Source of the DNA: Halichoerus grypus
Lineage: Eukaryota; Chordata; Mammalia; Carnivora; Phocidae
Reading direction: 5' to 3'
Length of the DNA stretch: 64,000 nucleotides
NCBI RefSeq assembly: GCF_964656455.1
Contig: NC_135712.1
Span: 96,882,294-96,946,293 of the forward strand
Shown here: piece by piece, positions 1 through 11,746 of the stretch
Numbering within the stretch: the stretch's first letter is position 1
Layout: each line of letters begins with the position of its first letter
Notes under the pieces: generated by a model
The model's input: only the letters and a program-made list of their open reading frames with translations
Database searches by the model: none
What the model was told of the DNA's origin: nothing
Made by a program: the position numbers and the translations under genes

Positions 1-1690
1 CATTTAATGTATGATTTTGTAGCATTAATCATCAGTTATTTTGAAAATACTATTCACTGAGTTATTCATATCTTCCAAATGCTGACATATTTTGTTTTAC
101 AATACCAAAAATACCATACGGTGGTATCACTAGCAACCTCATCAAAAAAGCTTTTACGTATCAGACAGCTCTCAAACTCAAGGTGTTAGATACACATTTT
201 CCAAAATTTTAATTTTCACTTGAAGGCTCAAATTTTATTATTGGCTATAAATATTGCCAGTTTTTTCCCTTGAAGTGAAAAACTTTGTGTACTTTCAAGC
301 ACATGCCTGTCAAATACCCAATTTTGAATAATACAGTTTGTCTGATAGCCATTTTTATGAATAAATATGGTATTTCAATGGAAAGACACAGCTAGTTTAG
401 CTTGCAACTCAAACAACTTCACAAATACTTTTGTCAAATCAATCACCATACGTTGGTATGCAGCAGAAGTACTTTATACGTACTTTCCATTTAAAAATAC
501 GTATACCCAATGGTCCCAGTTTAACAACATGAATAAATTTACTGCTTCATCAAAGTATTCTTAAGTGAAACTGACTTTTCTTTTTTTCTTTGTGTGCATG
601 GTAAAGAAGAATATATGACTACCAGATAAATTTTGTTCCCTTGCCTTTATTTGAACTAAGACATCAGAATGTTTGACTATGATTGCCTTTTCACCATCAC
701 TGAAAATATTAAAATACCGAAAAATAAAAACACAAAAAGAGACAATAAGGAAAGCAAAAAGAAAGCATACATATACATTGGCAAAGATATGAGGAGAAGG
801 TGGTTGTCATCAGTTTCATTAGCACTCCAATTATGTCCCATTACTTTAAGTAAAAGGTGGTAAGTTGTTCCCAATTACCCAACACATTTTACTTCCTAAG
901 GAAATTCATGTTCAGAGTTACTAAATTTATTTAAGAATATAGTGTTGCTAAGTAAATTAGTAAAATGAAGACAAACAGAAAGAGATTAACCGTAAATACT
1001 TGTATGCAGTAGCTGCCATTAGGGCTTGTTTAATGTGGCTCACATTAATTTAATATTTTATAGCAATGCACATTGGTGTACAATTAAGTGGTAATGCTGG
1101 GATTTATTCACTTTGTATGATAGAGATAAACAAGCAGAGATGTTTGAATAATAAGTCAGTCACCCTGAAATTAACTGTAGTATACTAATTCCCCATGAGT
1201 TTAAATAGCGATGCAGATCTCATTTTTTAAAACAGAAGAATTTGGAATCTGGAAGAATCTCATGACTTACTTTTTACTCTCCAAAGTTATTATATCTTAT
1301 CTATAAAATTACTGTCAATAGATTATATATCTCTAAGTCAGTAGAAGAAAACATAAAAATAAACAATTCTAGACTAAAACAGTAATGTGAGCCTGCTTAT
1401 TTAGGAGGCTACATAATCTACTATAAGTTAATAAGAACTCAGTTGCGCATGCTACCAAATTTATTTATCTAAAGAAAAATTGTCTCTGATGTGGAAATGC
1501 GTGCATTATTAAATCTAAAATGGAAAAGAATCAAAAGTTTAAAAATCTCATTTACCACTCTACAACAATCAGTTTAAGTATTTATTACATAAGAGGAGGA
1601 ACAAAAGAAGATATATAGGAAAAGAGGTTAAGTTTGCAGTAAAATACATCATCAACTATGAAAGAATTTAAAATAAATAAAGACCTTTAG
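1..1690. other. AT-rich non-coding stretch, no element recognised
   Basis: I see no repeat family, splice-flanked coding segment or RNA gene here. The longest open frames (65 codons or fewer) have low-complexity compositions and no recognisable domain. Confidence 0.5.
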
Positions 1691-1898
1691 GGGTGCCTGG
1701 GTGGCTCAGTTGTTAAGCGTCTGCCTTCGGCTCAGGTCATGATCCCGGGATCCTGGGATCGAGCCCCGCATCAGGCTCCCTGCTCAGCAGGAAGCCTGTT
1801 TCTCCCTCTCCTGCTCCCCCTGATTGTGTTCTGGCTCCCGCTGTGTCTCTCTCTGTCAGATAAATAAATAAAATCTTAAAAAATAAATAAATTAAATA
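1691..1898 (+). mobile_element. Can-SINE (SINEC), complete, perfect 20-bp TSD
   Basis: It opens with the tRNA-derived head GGGTGCCTGGGTGGCTCAGT, then the standard body (CTCAGGTCATGATCCC, GGATCGAGCCCCGCATC), a CT-rich segment, AATAAATAAAATCTT and an A-rich tail. AAATAAATAAAGACCTTTAG occurs at 1671-1690 and again at 1899-1918 with no mismatch. Such a perfect TSD suggests a fairly recent insertion. Confidence 0.95.
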
Positions 1899-2780
1899 AA
1901 ATAAATAAAGACCTTTAGAAAAAATGGAGAAGTAGTAAAGCCAATAGTGGGCAGGTTCCACCCCTGCACTTCAGAATTGAACAGGAATGAGCTTGAAAGC
2001 ATGAGAGCAGAGATGGCAGTCTTGAGAAACCACAAATTTAGACAGAGAAGCAAGTTGAAAGAGGATATCTCTTAAAGTCTTGCTATTGACAGAGAAGATG
2101 TGATGAAAATTATCAGTCCTACAGAAACAGTATCATAACATAAAAAGAACCTCCAATCCGTTCCTTCCTCTTCAATAAAAAACATTACCTATTTAAGAAA
2201 TTATACTCCTCCATACCAACAGAAAAGTCTGCGAGGAACTAAGAAACTTAGTAAATTACCCAAAATCATTATTCCTGCCAGCTTTGAAACACCTGTTGTT
2301 ACTAACTCAAGACAATTTAAGATCTTTCAGAATTAACGGAAATAGCAGATAACTTCTAAAAGTTAAAAGAAAGGAAACCTCAGAATCAAATAAATTCCGC
2401 AAATAAAAATATTCCTCAAAATACCAAAATACCACCAAGCCAAAGAAACCATAATGTAATACTCTTATGTAAACTAAATATTCTTACACAATTAGAGAGA
2501 AGCAAATATATAAGATCATAAAACTAAACAATAATATGAAAATGGTATAAGACACAGAATGAAAGAAATGAATGTTGATAGATCTCAGGAGTAAAATTTT
2601 AAAAAATAAGATGAATTTATCTAAAATCTGAAAATTTATTTCAAGTTTCAGGTAGGAAGAGAAATTTGACTGAACCTCTAATGAGGAGGGGAGGACAATG
2701 GCCAGGAGAAAAAAACGAAATGATGAAAATAATCAAAAATATCCAGCAATAAGTGGACAAAGATCCAACTATTGCATTAT

Positions 2781-2848
2781 AGGAAGAAGAAGTAAAGGAA
2801 GAGGAAGGAGAGGAGGAGAAGGTAAGGAAAGAGAAGGAGAAGGAAAGC
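2781..2848 (+). repeat. Polypurine (GGA/GAA-rich) tract
   Basis: Almost unbroken A/G sequence built from GGAAGA, GGAGAA and GAAGGAGA units. On the complementary strand it gives a Ser/Phe-rich open frame that is a compositional artefact. Confidence 0.8.
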
Positions 2849-3279
2849 AAAACAATAGGCCATAATCCAAGAAAGCTCCTAGGAATAAAAGAAAATATCC
2901 AACTCCATATGTAAAGACTCAGTCATTTCCATGGAAATATTAAACTAAATCAGTCAACTTTGAGTATATTCTAATATAACAATTAAATTTTTAAGGCACA
3001 AATCTCTAAAATATCCTTGAACTAATAGTGAATAAAAGAAAATCCCAAATGAAAGAATCAATTTCACATGAGACTTCTTAATAGCAACTTAGAAATCATC
3101 AACATTGGAGCATCCTTTCAGAGAAACTCAAGAATGTTTGAGTCAAGGATTTTATACCAGCTAAGCTGTCTTTCAAGTATAATGGCTGCTAGGAAAGTTT
3201 TAAATGTTTAAGAATTTAAGGAATAGTGTATCATTAGCTCTTTTTGAGAAATCTACTGGGATATAAACTTTATTCAATT

Positions 3280-3650
3280 AAGAAATGACAAAGGTTAGCC
3301 TGGTGATGGGTATTAAAGAGGGCACGTATTGAATGGAGCACTGGGTGTTATACACAAACAATGAATCATGGAACACTACATCAAAAACTAATGATGTGGG
3401 CGCCTGGGTGGTTCAGATGGTTAAGCTTCTGCCTTCGGCTCAGGTCATGATCCCAGGGTCCTGGGATCGAGTCCCACATCAGGCTCCCAGCAGGGAGCCT
3501 GCTTCTCCCTCTGCCTCTCTGTCTCTGTCTCTGTCTCTCTCTGTCTCTTATGAATAAATAAATAAAATCTTAAAAAAAAAAAACTAATGATGTATGGTGG
3601 TTAACATAGCATAATAAAATAAAATTAAAAAAGAAAAGAAATGACAAAGG
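3280..3650 (+). mobile_element. 5'-truncated carnivore L1 3' end with 15-bp TSD, interrupted by a SINE
   Basis: The L1 3' UTR motifs are GTTAGCCTGGTGATGGGTAT, GGAGCACTGGGTGTTATAC and CATGGAACACTACATC, ending in ATAATAAAATAAAATTAAAAA. AAGAAATGACAAAGG flanks the insertion at 3280-3294 and 3636-3650, so the L1 itself is 3295-3635. A SINE splits it at 3398-3578. Only about 160 bp of L1 was integrated, which is extreme 5' truncation. Confidence 0.92.
3398..3578 (+). mobile_element. Can-SINE inserted inside an L1 tail
   Basis: It starts GGGCGCCTGGGTGGTTCAGA and ends in a CT-rich segment, AATAAATAAATAAAATCTT and an A-tail. AAAAACTAATGATGT, a piece of the host L1, is duplicated at 3383-3397 and 3579-3593. 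This proves the SINE is younger than the L1. Confidence 0.95.
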
Positions 3651-3794
3651 AAACTTACAAATAGACTGACCATGAGTACTTTATATATTTAGTTGGCTAT
3701 GTAAGACTTATACCATGATAAGGATTGGGGAGATAAATAATGACATACAAGCATTATGTTCTCTAATAAAATAGAAAGTATATAGCTTAAAAAT

Positions 3795-4377
3795 GGGAGA
3801 AATAAGTCAATCAAAGAAAGACATGTATCATATGACCTCACTGATACAAGGAATTCTTAATCTCAGGAAACAAACTGAGGGTTGCTGGAGTGGTAGGGGG
3901 TGGGAGGGACGCGGTGGCTGGGTGATAGAGGGTATGTGCTATGGTGAGTGCTGTGAATTGTGTAAGACTGTTGAATCACAGACCTGTACCTCTGAAACAA
4001 ATAATACATTATATGTTAAAAAAAAAAAAAGAAGAAGATAGCAGGAAGGGAAAAATGAAGGGGGGGAAATTGGAGGGGGAGATACCATGAGAGACTATGG
4101 ACTCTGAGAAACAAACTGAGGGTTCTAGAGGGGAGGGGATTGGGGGGATGGGTGAGCCTGGTGATGGGTATTAAAGAGGGCACGTATTGAATGGAGCACT
4201 GGGTGTTATATGCAAACAATGAATCATGGAACACTACATCAAAAATTAATGATGTAATGTATGGTGATTAACATAACGTAATTAAAAAAACTAATGATGT
4301 ACTATACGTTGGCTAACTGAACATAATAAAATAAAGAAATAAATGAATGAATGAATGAATAAATAAATAAATAAATA
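3795..4377 (+). mobile_element. Carnivore L1 3' UTR, longer copy
   Basis: It begins near AAATAAGTCAATCAAAGAAA and runs through ATGTATCATATGACCTCACT, CTGTACCTCTGAAACAAATA and ACTATGGACTCTGAGAAAC to the GCACTGGGTGTTATATGC tail. The end is an A-rich tail that has expanded into AATG and AAAT tetranucleotides (4337-4377). I found no convincing TSD. Confidence 0.9.
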
Positions 4378-5522
4378 AAAAGTAGAAAGGACCTAGTGAA
4401 GTAGCTGTATTGATTGTTACACTGGGGATAGGTAGGATTCAAAGCCTGTCTTTTAAAGCTGGCAAAACAACAATTAAAAATCTAGGTGATGAAAAGGGCA
4501 AAGGCATTACAAAAGATACTGAATAAAAGATAACCATAGGGCTAAAATAAAATCTTCATTATAAAAACAAAGCAATGCAGGGAAGAACAAAGCAAACAAA
4601 ATTCATAGAGAAATATACTAAATAACAATATATACATAGTTAACATAAGATAAAATAATGTGACAAATTTGAAACATTTAAACATATCAGTGCTATCATA
4701 AATGTAAAGAAAATTTTGTGTGTATATATATATTTATTAGAGTATGAACATGTATGCATATAGATCACAAACAAAATCTCATAATATGAAATGTTGTGAT
4801 TCTAAAATACCTAAAATTATTACAATGTGCATGTTATACATAAGGGTCAAAAATAGTATAATATTTCTATCCCTTATATCACAGGGACATAGAAATCTAA
4901 TTAGACAGGGAGAGAAATAAAAACTTTGTTGCCTGAAAGCTGTCTTTTGGTATAAACAGAATCAGAATATTCTACTCTTTTTCCTACATTAATACTATAT
5001 TTTAATAAAAGGAAAAAAAATTAAGCAAAGTAACATATCTACCTACAGAAGTGAATACAGGATACTACTTTAAATCTAGCCATATGAAACTGGCAGGAGA
5101 TAGGGTAAAACCTAGAAGAATAAATGATTGGAATGTTCCTGGTATTAGAGTTATACCTTCACTCTTTGGAGCAGACTAAGTTGATTTAGAATAAATGGCA
5201 CTTGCTTTTGTGTGGAGAAGGGTCCTGGGATATCTCCTCCTACTGCAGAAGTATCCAAAGTAGACAGGTGGATGAACAAACAGATCCTACCTCTTAATAC
5301 TTAAAATAAATGTTCTAGTTATGAATAGATAGTCATGGTATTCAGGATACTCAGGGAGAATATACCTACTATATTCTCAGGTACCACATAGAACAGAATA
5401 TAAGACCCTCTTATTCAAATTTAAGTCAAAGAAAACATGTTAAAAGATAATAAAAGCAATGAGGAGAACATTGTGTTATTAAAAAAATAGAACATGCTCA
5501 AGATACTGAAAACAAAATATTT

Positions 5523-5722
5523 ATTTATTTTTTTAAGATTTTATTTATTTATTTGACAGAGAGAGACACAGAGAGAGAGGGAACACAAGCAGGGGGAATG
5601 GGAGAGGGAGAAGCAGGCTTCCCGCCAAGCAAGGAGCCCGATGCGGGGCTCGATCCCAGGACCCTGGGATCATGACCTGAGCCAAAGGCAGTCGCTTAAC
5701 CAACTAAGCCACCCAGGCGCCC
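5523..5722 (-). mobile_element. Can-SINE, minus strand, 15-bp TSD
   Basis: The element reads as TAAGATTTTATTTATTTATT through GATCATGACCTGAGCC to GCCACCCAGGCGCCC. GAAAACAAAATATTT is duplicated at 5508-5522 and 5723-5737. Confidence 0.94.
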
Positions 5723-5950
5723 GAAAACAAAATATTTTAGAAAAAAATCACTAACAGTACTTACAGAAGGGACCCAATCTTGTTCCCAGTGTGTATCCAC
5801 AGAGTTTAGCATTTCCTTAGAAACTCAAGAGGTATGTATTAAAGAAATAGTTCGATTTTTCACTCTTTACTTTGTTAGACTAGTTCTGCTTTAATATATT
5901 TGGGCCAGTAAAACACTGCTTCAATTTACTTTAGCATATAAAACATTTTA

Positions 5951-6140
5951 GGGGTGTCTGGGTGGCTCAGTCGGTTAAGCGTCTGCCTTCGGCTTGGGTC
6001 ATGATCTCGGGGTCCTGGGATCCAGTCCCATGTCGGGCTCCCTGCTCGGTGGGAAGCCTGCTTCTCCCTCTTCCACTCCCCCTGTTTGTGTCCCCTCTCT
6101 CGCTGTCTCTCTAATAAATAAAATAAAATCTTTAAAAAAA
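5951..6140 (+). mobile_element. Can-SINE
   Basis: The head is GGGGTGTCTGGGTGGCTCAG, followed by TCGGTTAAGCGTCTGCC and a CT-rich body; the tail is AATAAAATCTTT plus poly-A. The flanks (AAACATTTTA and AAATTTAGTA) are at best a decayed TSD. Confidence 0.92.
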
Positions 6141-6780
6141 AAATTTAGTATCTTGTAGATCAATTCCCTCCAATTATTTTTCTTTTAAAATTTTCCTTAG
6201 CTATCCTCAACCATTTATTCTTCCAGATGATGTCAGAATAATTTTGTAAATTTCCATTTTTTTATCAGAGTTTTAAATGGAATGAATTTAAATTTGTATT
6301 GAGTTTTATAGGAAATTAACGTCTTTATAATATTATGTCATCTAATTCAGGAACACAATATTCTATCAATTTCATAATGTCTTCTCTTATGTGCTTAACT
6401 TGCTAGTCACTTATCTAAGGGATGTGACAGAGGACACAAGAAAGGTCAGACCCTCAGGATTTGCCTATGCAAGACACAAGAGGGAAACTATCTTTAAATC
6501 CTTCTTACATGTTGTTTGTAAAGTAATTTTTCCTCTCCATTTAATTAATTACTTCATGGATCTACATATAATTGTATTTAGATAGTCTTGTTAATTTTGT
6601 ATCTCTTTTATTATATCTCTTTTATTATTTAATTTTAAAATATTTGTCAAGGGCATTTATAAAAACTAGTGATCTTAGTAAAATATTTTGAATTAAGGCA
6701 TTTATCTGAAACACTATCTTATAGAAAACACCATTAGGTTGTGTTATGTATCATGAGTATTAATATCACTATTAATATTG

Positions 6781-6850
6781 ACTAGAGTTGGATTAAAATC
6801 CCTTCCATGCTACTTACTATATACTACCTTTGGCAAATAAGTTAACTGGG
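6781..6850 (+). repeat. MIR fragment
   Basis: GAGTTGGATTAAAATCCC, then CTACTTACTATATACTACC and TTTGGCAAATAAGTTAAC follow the order of the MIR core (TTCGAATCCC, CCACTTACTAGCTGTG, GGGCAAGTTACTTAAC). It is diverged, as expected for this old family. Confidence 0.6.
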
Positions 6851-8280
6851 AAATAGCAGGAAAAATGGTTTAAGGACCAACTTGGCTACCTCTTAGTAAA
6901 CCCAGTAGGAAGGCTGATCCTGATTTAGCTCTCCATTTAGATGTATATGCAGCACCTACTGTCAATAGTGTATTAGGGTGAAATTCTTGAATAAGGAAAT
7001 AATACTCTCCTTTAATATTACACTTCACTGTTAATAAACCATGCATTCATTGATACACCCAGCTTGATCAAGTTATATTATTCTTTTATTAATCCATGCA
7101 ACTGGATGACATGTGCTAGCATTTTGATGAAGACTTTTCTGTCATCTTTCCTTTTTGCAATATACTTGTTAGATTTTTGTTAACAATTTATGCTTCTTTC
7201 ATATAGTATATTTAAAGTGTGCAGAGAAATTTCAAAGCTGTGGAATTGTATACTTTAAAGCTCAAAATAAAGGCCAGATACTCCTCAAGTTATATAAAGT
7301 ACTCACTTATCATCTGTATTTGGCATCTCCTTTTTTAAAGAAATAGATTTGTGACTTTGATGCCCACACACTTGTCTAGCTTGTTTAAGTCTATTTAATT
7401 TTAATATCTGAGGTTGAACTTTGATCTGGGTTCCAACAAAGTGGCAGTTCTTCATCTTGACTTCATATAATCTCCCTTTCCTCCCTCATTTATTGACTGT
7501 TTATCTTATGGTTATGGAGCTGTTCACCATTATTAGTGTCTCCAATCTTTTGGCATTCATGATAAAGTTACATATCCCCTCTCTTTTGATGTTGGATGAG
7601 GCCACATTATTTGTTTTCATCAGTAAAGGATGAGTGAAAGTGATGCATGGAATCCAGGAACAAGTTAAGAAAAGCAAACATGTGACTATGTTTCCAATGC
7701 TCTCCTTGGTGATATTTCAGATAAGCTGAAATGTTTCTTTCACTCTGGGTCCTTGCATGAAAATGACATGGAAAAGAACCTCCTGCTGATATAAAATAGA
7801 ATTTAGTGTGAGTAAGAAATAAATTGTGACTGATAGGTTTATGTAGCCCTGATAAAAAGTTATAAGAGGGATAATACAAAAAAAAAAAAGGTAGCTCTCT
7901 TCCAGAATCCTAGTCTTTGACTTCCAAAATATCATTGAAAATATAAATCTGCAGTTTTTAAATATTCATTTGTGTATCTAATATAAATCTAGGAAGAATC
8001 AGATTAGCAGGAGATAGCATACTCTGCAATCAGTTTTCTAATAGGAATTATGTGAAAATACTATGGAATTACATCAGAGATGTCCATTATATGTATGCAC
8101 ATTACAATGTTAATATATCAATAATAACTTCCAAGAGGTGTTTGAAGTAAACCTGAATATACAGTATGAAACTGGGTTTCACAAAAGAGGTAAGGGAGAA
8201 TTATTCAAAGTGGATTTGTGATTTAGAGTTGTAACAAGGGCCTTTACCAAAGGAATTTTGATGATTGGTTAGCTATATTT

Positions 8281-8323
8281 GACAGATGGATGGATAGATG
8301 GATAGATAGAGAGAGACAGATAG
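8281..8323 (+). repeat. GATA/GGAT microsatellite
   Basis: Imperfect GATG, GATA and GACA tetranucleotides over about 43 bp. Confidence 0.8.
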
Positions 8324-8508
8324 GTCATTGGTATAATTTCTAAATATATACTAATGTCACATATAATAGATGAAGCAATAAAAGAATTAGATATTATAGT
8401 TAAATATTTAGTTGAGTTAATCATGCAAAAGGTCTTGCTGAACATAAATGTTAAGAAAAAACATAAATAATTTTGAAAGACTTATAAGGTTGTAAGTTAA
8501 CAGATTCT

Positions 8509-8684
8509 TTTTTAAAAAAATATTTTATTTATTTATTTGATATATATAGAGAGAGCATGAGTGAGGGGGAGAGGGAGAGGGAGAAACAGACTCCCTGCTG
8601 AGCAGGGAGCCCCGATGTGGGGCTGGATACAGGACCCTGAGATCATGACCTGAGCTTAAGACAGACACGCCACCTAGGCGCCCC
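8509..8684 (-). mobile_element. Can-SINE, minus strand
   Basis: Reads from TATTTTATTTATTTATTTGA through GATCATGACCTGAGC to GCCACCTAGGCGCCCC. The TSD is AAGTTAACAGATTCT at 8494-8508 and AAGTCAACAGATTCT at 8685-8699, with one mismatch. Confidence 0.92.
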
Positions 8685-8719
8685 AAGTCAACAGATTCTA
8701 TAGTCCTCAAAATAACACA

Positions 8720-9620
8720 AACAGAATTAAAAGACAAACAACTAATTTAAGAAGTATATTTATAATATATTTCAGCAGATTAAAATCTAGAAAATACTTA
8801 GTATATAAATTGCTTTTAGATTAATAATAGGATTATTAAAAAATGGACAAAAGAGGGGTACCTGGGTGGCTCAGTCAGTTAGGCGACTGCCTTCGGTTCA
8901 GGTCATGATCCCAGAGTCCTGGGATCGAGCCCTGCATCAGGCTTCCTGCTGGATAGGCAGCCTGCATCTCCCTCTCCAGCTTCTTTCTTACACACACTCT
9001 CTCTCTCAAGTAAATGGATAAAATCTTTTAAAAATTGGGCAAAGGATATGAATAGAAAATCTGCAAATTGTACATACAAATATAAATATATGGCATGCTG
9101 TTTAATTGTTTAACTTTGCTAAAAATTAAAGAAATTAATTTTATAAAGAATCATTTTGCCTATGAATTTGATACAGAGGAAAATATGTCATTTATGTTGT
9201 TGAAGAAATGTGTTGAAATGGACATGCATATCTTTTGTGGGAGGATATGTATATAATCATTTGAAGAGCAGTGTTGCAGTACATAACAAAAATCTTAAAC
9301 CCATATTATTTCACTCAATAATTCCACTTCTTAGGATTCTATCCTTAAGAAATAATTTGAGGGTAATCACATAAATATTTTATTATTTTTTATTTTATCA
9401 TTTATTATTATTTATGGAAGAAATTTGGAAATAAATTGTACATAAAAACAAATTTTGATATATTCAAACCACAAAATGTTCAAAGAAATACCATATACTC
9501 TAATGAACTTCAAAATATGAACAGATTCCATGACGTAGAGCTTGGTGAAAAAACGAGGAAACAAGAATCTAAGCTGTTCATAATGTAGTTTGCCTACATT
9601 GTTTTAAAAATCAGGTGTCA
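8720..9620 (+). mobile_element. Old L1 ORF2 3' region, plus strand, split by a SINE
   Basis: The flanks of the SINE at 8855 read ATTAAAAAATGGACAAAAGA and GGGCAAAGGATATGAATAG, the usual L1 ORF2 segment. CAATAATTCCACTTCTTAGG followed by ATTCTATCCTTAAGAAATAA (near 9317-9355) is the L1 motif encoding the Asn-Ser-Thr-Ser-like C-terminal region. No open frame survives. Confidence 0.65.
8855..9031 (+). mobile_element. Can-SINE inserted in old L1
   Basis: The head is GGGGTACCTGGGTGGCTCAG and the tail is AAATGGATAAAATCTTTTAA. Flanks AAAAATGGACAAAAGA and AAAAATTGGGCAAAGGA look like a diverged TSD of L1 sequence. Confidence 0.9.
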
Positions 9621-10105
9621 TCTATAGGATATATGCATAAATAAATTAATATGTGTATCTCAATACAATTTTAGAATATTAACCAAGATTCTACGCTATT
9701 ACTTTTCACACATTTTCTTATAATATTATGACTTTTGCCTATGAAGTCAAAGGCATGTGCTGCCTCAGGAGAAGAAATACTCAGAAGTCAGACATCAAAG
9801 ATCTGGTTTCTTTCTGTTTATACACCAAATAGATTCTTGAAACTCATGAAAGAGGTGACGATTTTGAGAAATTACCCCAAATTTTTTGTGAAAGATTTCA
9901 TATATACAGAAACTTTGAAAATAGTTTATAGTGAACACCTGCCTCCACTCCTCCTAGATTTTACCGCTAATATTTCACTATATTTGTTTTATTGCATATT
10001 TATCCATTTATATATAACTCTATTCATCTTGGTTTTGGATGCCTTTCTAGGTAATTTGCAAACACCAATATATTTTATTCTAAGTACTTCAGCATGTGTA
10101 TCATT
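9621..10105. other. Unassigned AT-rich stretch
   Basis: A 137-codon open frame covers 9735-10148, the longest plus-strand frame in the window that is not obviously part of a repeat. It runs into the SINE at 10121 and has no recognisable domain. I regard it as a chance frame. Confidence 0.4.
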
Positions 10106-10120
10106 AAGAAAGAAACTTTT

Positions 10121-10323
10121 GGGATGCCTGGGTATCTTAAACTGTTAAGCGTCTGCTGTCGGCTCAGGTCATGATCCCTGGGTCCTGGGATCAAGCCCGG
10201 AGTCAGGCTCCCTGCTCAGCGGGGAGTCTGCTTGTCCCTCTCCCTCTGCCCCCCCCCACTCCTGTGTTTTCTCTCTCTCAAATCTTTTTAAAAAAAGAAA
10301 AGAAAAGAAAAAAAGGAAAAGAA
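10121..10323 (+). mobile_element. Can-SINE, plus strand member of an inverted pair
   Basis: Starts GGGATGCCTGGGTATCTTAA and carries CTCAGGTCATGATCCCTGG; the tail is AAATCTTTTT followed by AAAAG/AAAGG repeats. The TSD is AAGAAAGAAACTT at 10106-10118 and AAGAAAGAGAAACTT at 10324-10338. Confidence 0.92.
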
Positions 10324-10338
10324 AAGAAAGAGAAACTT

Positions 10339-10520
10339 TTTTTTTTTTTTTAAGAGAGGGAGAGAGATGGTGGGGTGAGGGAAGGGAGAGAGAGAATCTT
10401 AAGCAGGCTCTAAACCCAGCATGGAACCAAACTCGGGGCTGGATTCCACAACCCTGAAATCATGACCTGAGCCAAAATCAAGAGTCAGACACTCAACCGA
10501 CCGAGACACCCAGGCACCCC
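10339..10520 (-). mobile_element. Can-SINE, minus strand member of an inverted pair
   Basis: Begins in poly-T and TAAGAGAGGGAGAGAG, passes through ATCATGACCTGAGCC and ends ACACCCAGGCACCCC. It is followed at 10521-10533 by a third copy of AAGAAAGAAACTT. It is more diverged than many copies in the window. Confidence 0.9.
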
Positions 10521-10533
10521 AAGAAAGAAACTT

Positions 10534-11385
10534 CTGAGTTTAAGGTCTAAGCTGTGGAAGGTGCAGAGCCTGCTAAGCCATAGCAATGCATTGGTAAAAG
10601 AACAGATGGGGGACTATGGTACTTAATCTTCCTTGATTATATAAATGCTACCTAGGCAGATGGAACAGATCCCAAAAGAAGAGCAGTAGAAGAAACACTG
10701 GTTTGCTCTCAGTCTTTGTAAAGGTACCAATCACCAATGTAGGAGAAAGTGCATGTAGTAGGAACCCTAGATATATAAAGGAATTTTAGGTCGTGCAGAC
10801 TGCTTTGCCTTTTTCCTGTTGAAGCTTAGGAAAATTACAAATACCATAAGGGAATTTGTTGTGCCAGGATCATCACTGAGTCTCCTCTTTGCAGAGAAAA
10901 GTATGAGAGAGCATATGACTGTTTCCAGAAGGGTGAAAAATGACTAAGAAGGGCACCAGCAAACGTAACAGAATAAGGAAAAGGAAGAGCTCATGGCTCA
11001 ATGACCAGGGGTGGGGAGAAGACCAAGGATGACTTTGGATCAGACACTCCTTCCCTGCTGATATATGGAATTCACATAGCTCTAATGCACATGCCATCTT
11101 GAGAAGACAAGATGGTGTGTGGAAATCTAGAATTGAATTATATTAAATATGAAATGACTTAGAAAATACCGAATTGATCAAGTCTTTGTAGAATAGACCC
11201 ATTTGTGTTTTCTATTATCAGGGGCGAAGTGAGTGTTGAAAATGCAGAATAGGCTGTAGGCAAAAAAGTGTATATGTATTTTATGCCTGAGTTTTTTTGC
11301 CTGAAAATATTTTGAATAAGACCAGATTCTTAGATACACTATAAAAATGTATTCCATAAAAATGTAAAAAAAAAAAAATTATTTT
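10534..11385. other. Unassigned stretch
   Basis: Less AT-rich than its surroundings, with no repeat family I can name and no long frame. It could be an old LTR or a unique segment. Confidence 0.4.
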
Positions 11386-11746
11386 TTATTTTTAATTTTT
11401 TTCTCAATCAAAACTTTTTTTATTTTATTATGTTATGTTAATCACCATACATTACATCATTAGTTTTTGATGTAGTGTTCCATGATTCATTGTTTGCGTA
11501 TAACACCCAGTGCTCCATGCAGAATGTGCCCTCCTCAGTACCCATCACCAGGCTAACCCATCCCCCCACCCCCCTCCCCTCTAGAACCATCAGTTTGTTT
11601 CTTAGAGTTCATAGTCTCTCATGGTTCGTCTCCCCCTCCGATTCCCCCCCCTTCATTTTTCCCTTCCTACTATCTTCTTTTTTTTTAACATATAATGTAT
11701 TATTTGTTTCAGAGGTACAGGTCTGTGAATTGTGTAAGACTGTTGG
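11386..11746 (-). mobile_element. Carnivore L1 3' end, minus strand
   Basis: Reverse complement of the L1 tail: TTATTATGTTATGTTAATCA, GATGTAGTGTTCCATGATTC, AACACCCAGTGCTCCATG and ATAGTCTCTCATGGTTCG, ending near TTCAGAGGTACAGGTCTGTG. The open frames on both strands here come from the element. I found no TSD. Confidence 0.9.

Larger units (their letters stand above)
1960..5507 (+). mobile_element. Old L1/HAL1-like sequence, interrupted by younger insertions
   Basis: A-rich sequence resembles the sense strand of an ancient L1 or HAL1 ORF region. The clearest part is near 3150-3180, around TTTATACCAGCTAAGCTGTC followed by TTTCAAGTATAATGGC. The segment is broken by the L1 tails at 3295-3635 and 3795-4377. 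No frame stays open for more than about 80 codons. Family and ends are uncertain. Confidence 0.4.
6141..8493. other. AT-rich non-coding stretch with a MIR fragment and a tetranucleotide repeat
   Basis: Apart from the MIR at 6781-6850 and the GATA/GGAT repeat at 8281-8323 I recognise nothing. Open frames around 7421-7935 are 70-90 codons, overlap one another on opposite strands and have no recognisable domain. Confidence 0.45.

Noticed and set aside
1690..1760. tRNA-like box A/B sequences at SINE heads considered as tRNA genes
   Set aside because: They are the tRNA-Lys-derived heads of Can-SINEs, repeated about two dozen times, and do not keep a cloverleaf.
9735..10148. 137-codon plus-strand open frame as a possible gene
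   Set aside because: No recognisable domain, high Phe/Leu/Ile content typical of AT-rich DNA, and its 3' end is SINE sequence. No flanking splice or promoter signals.
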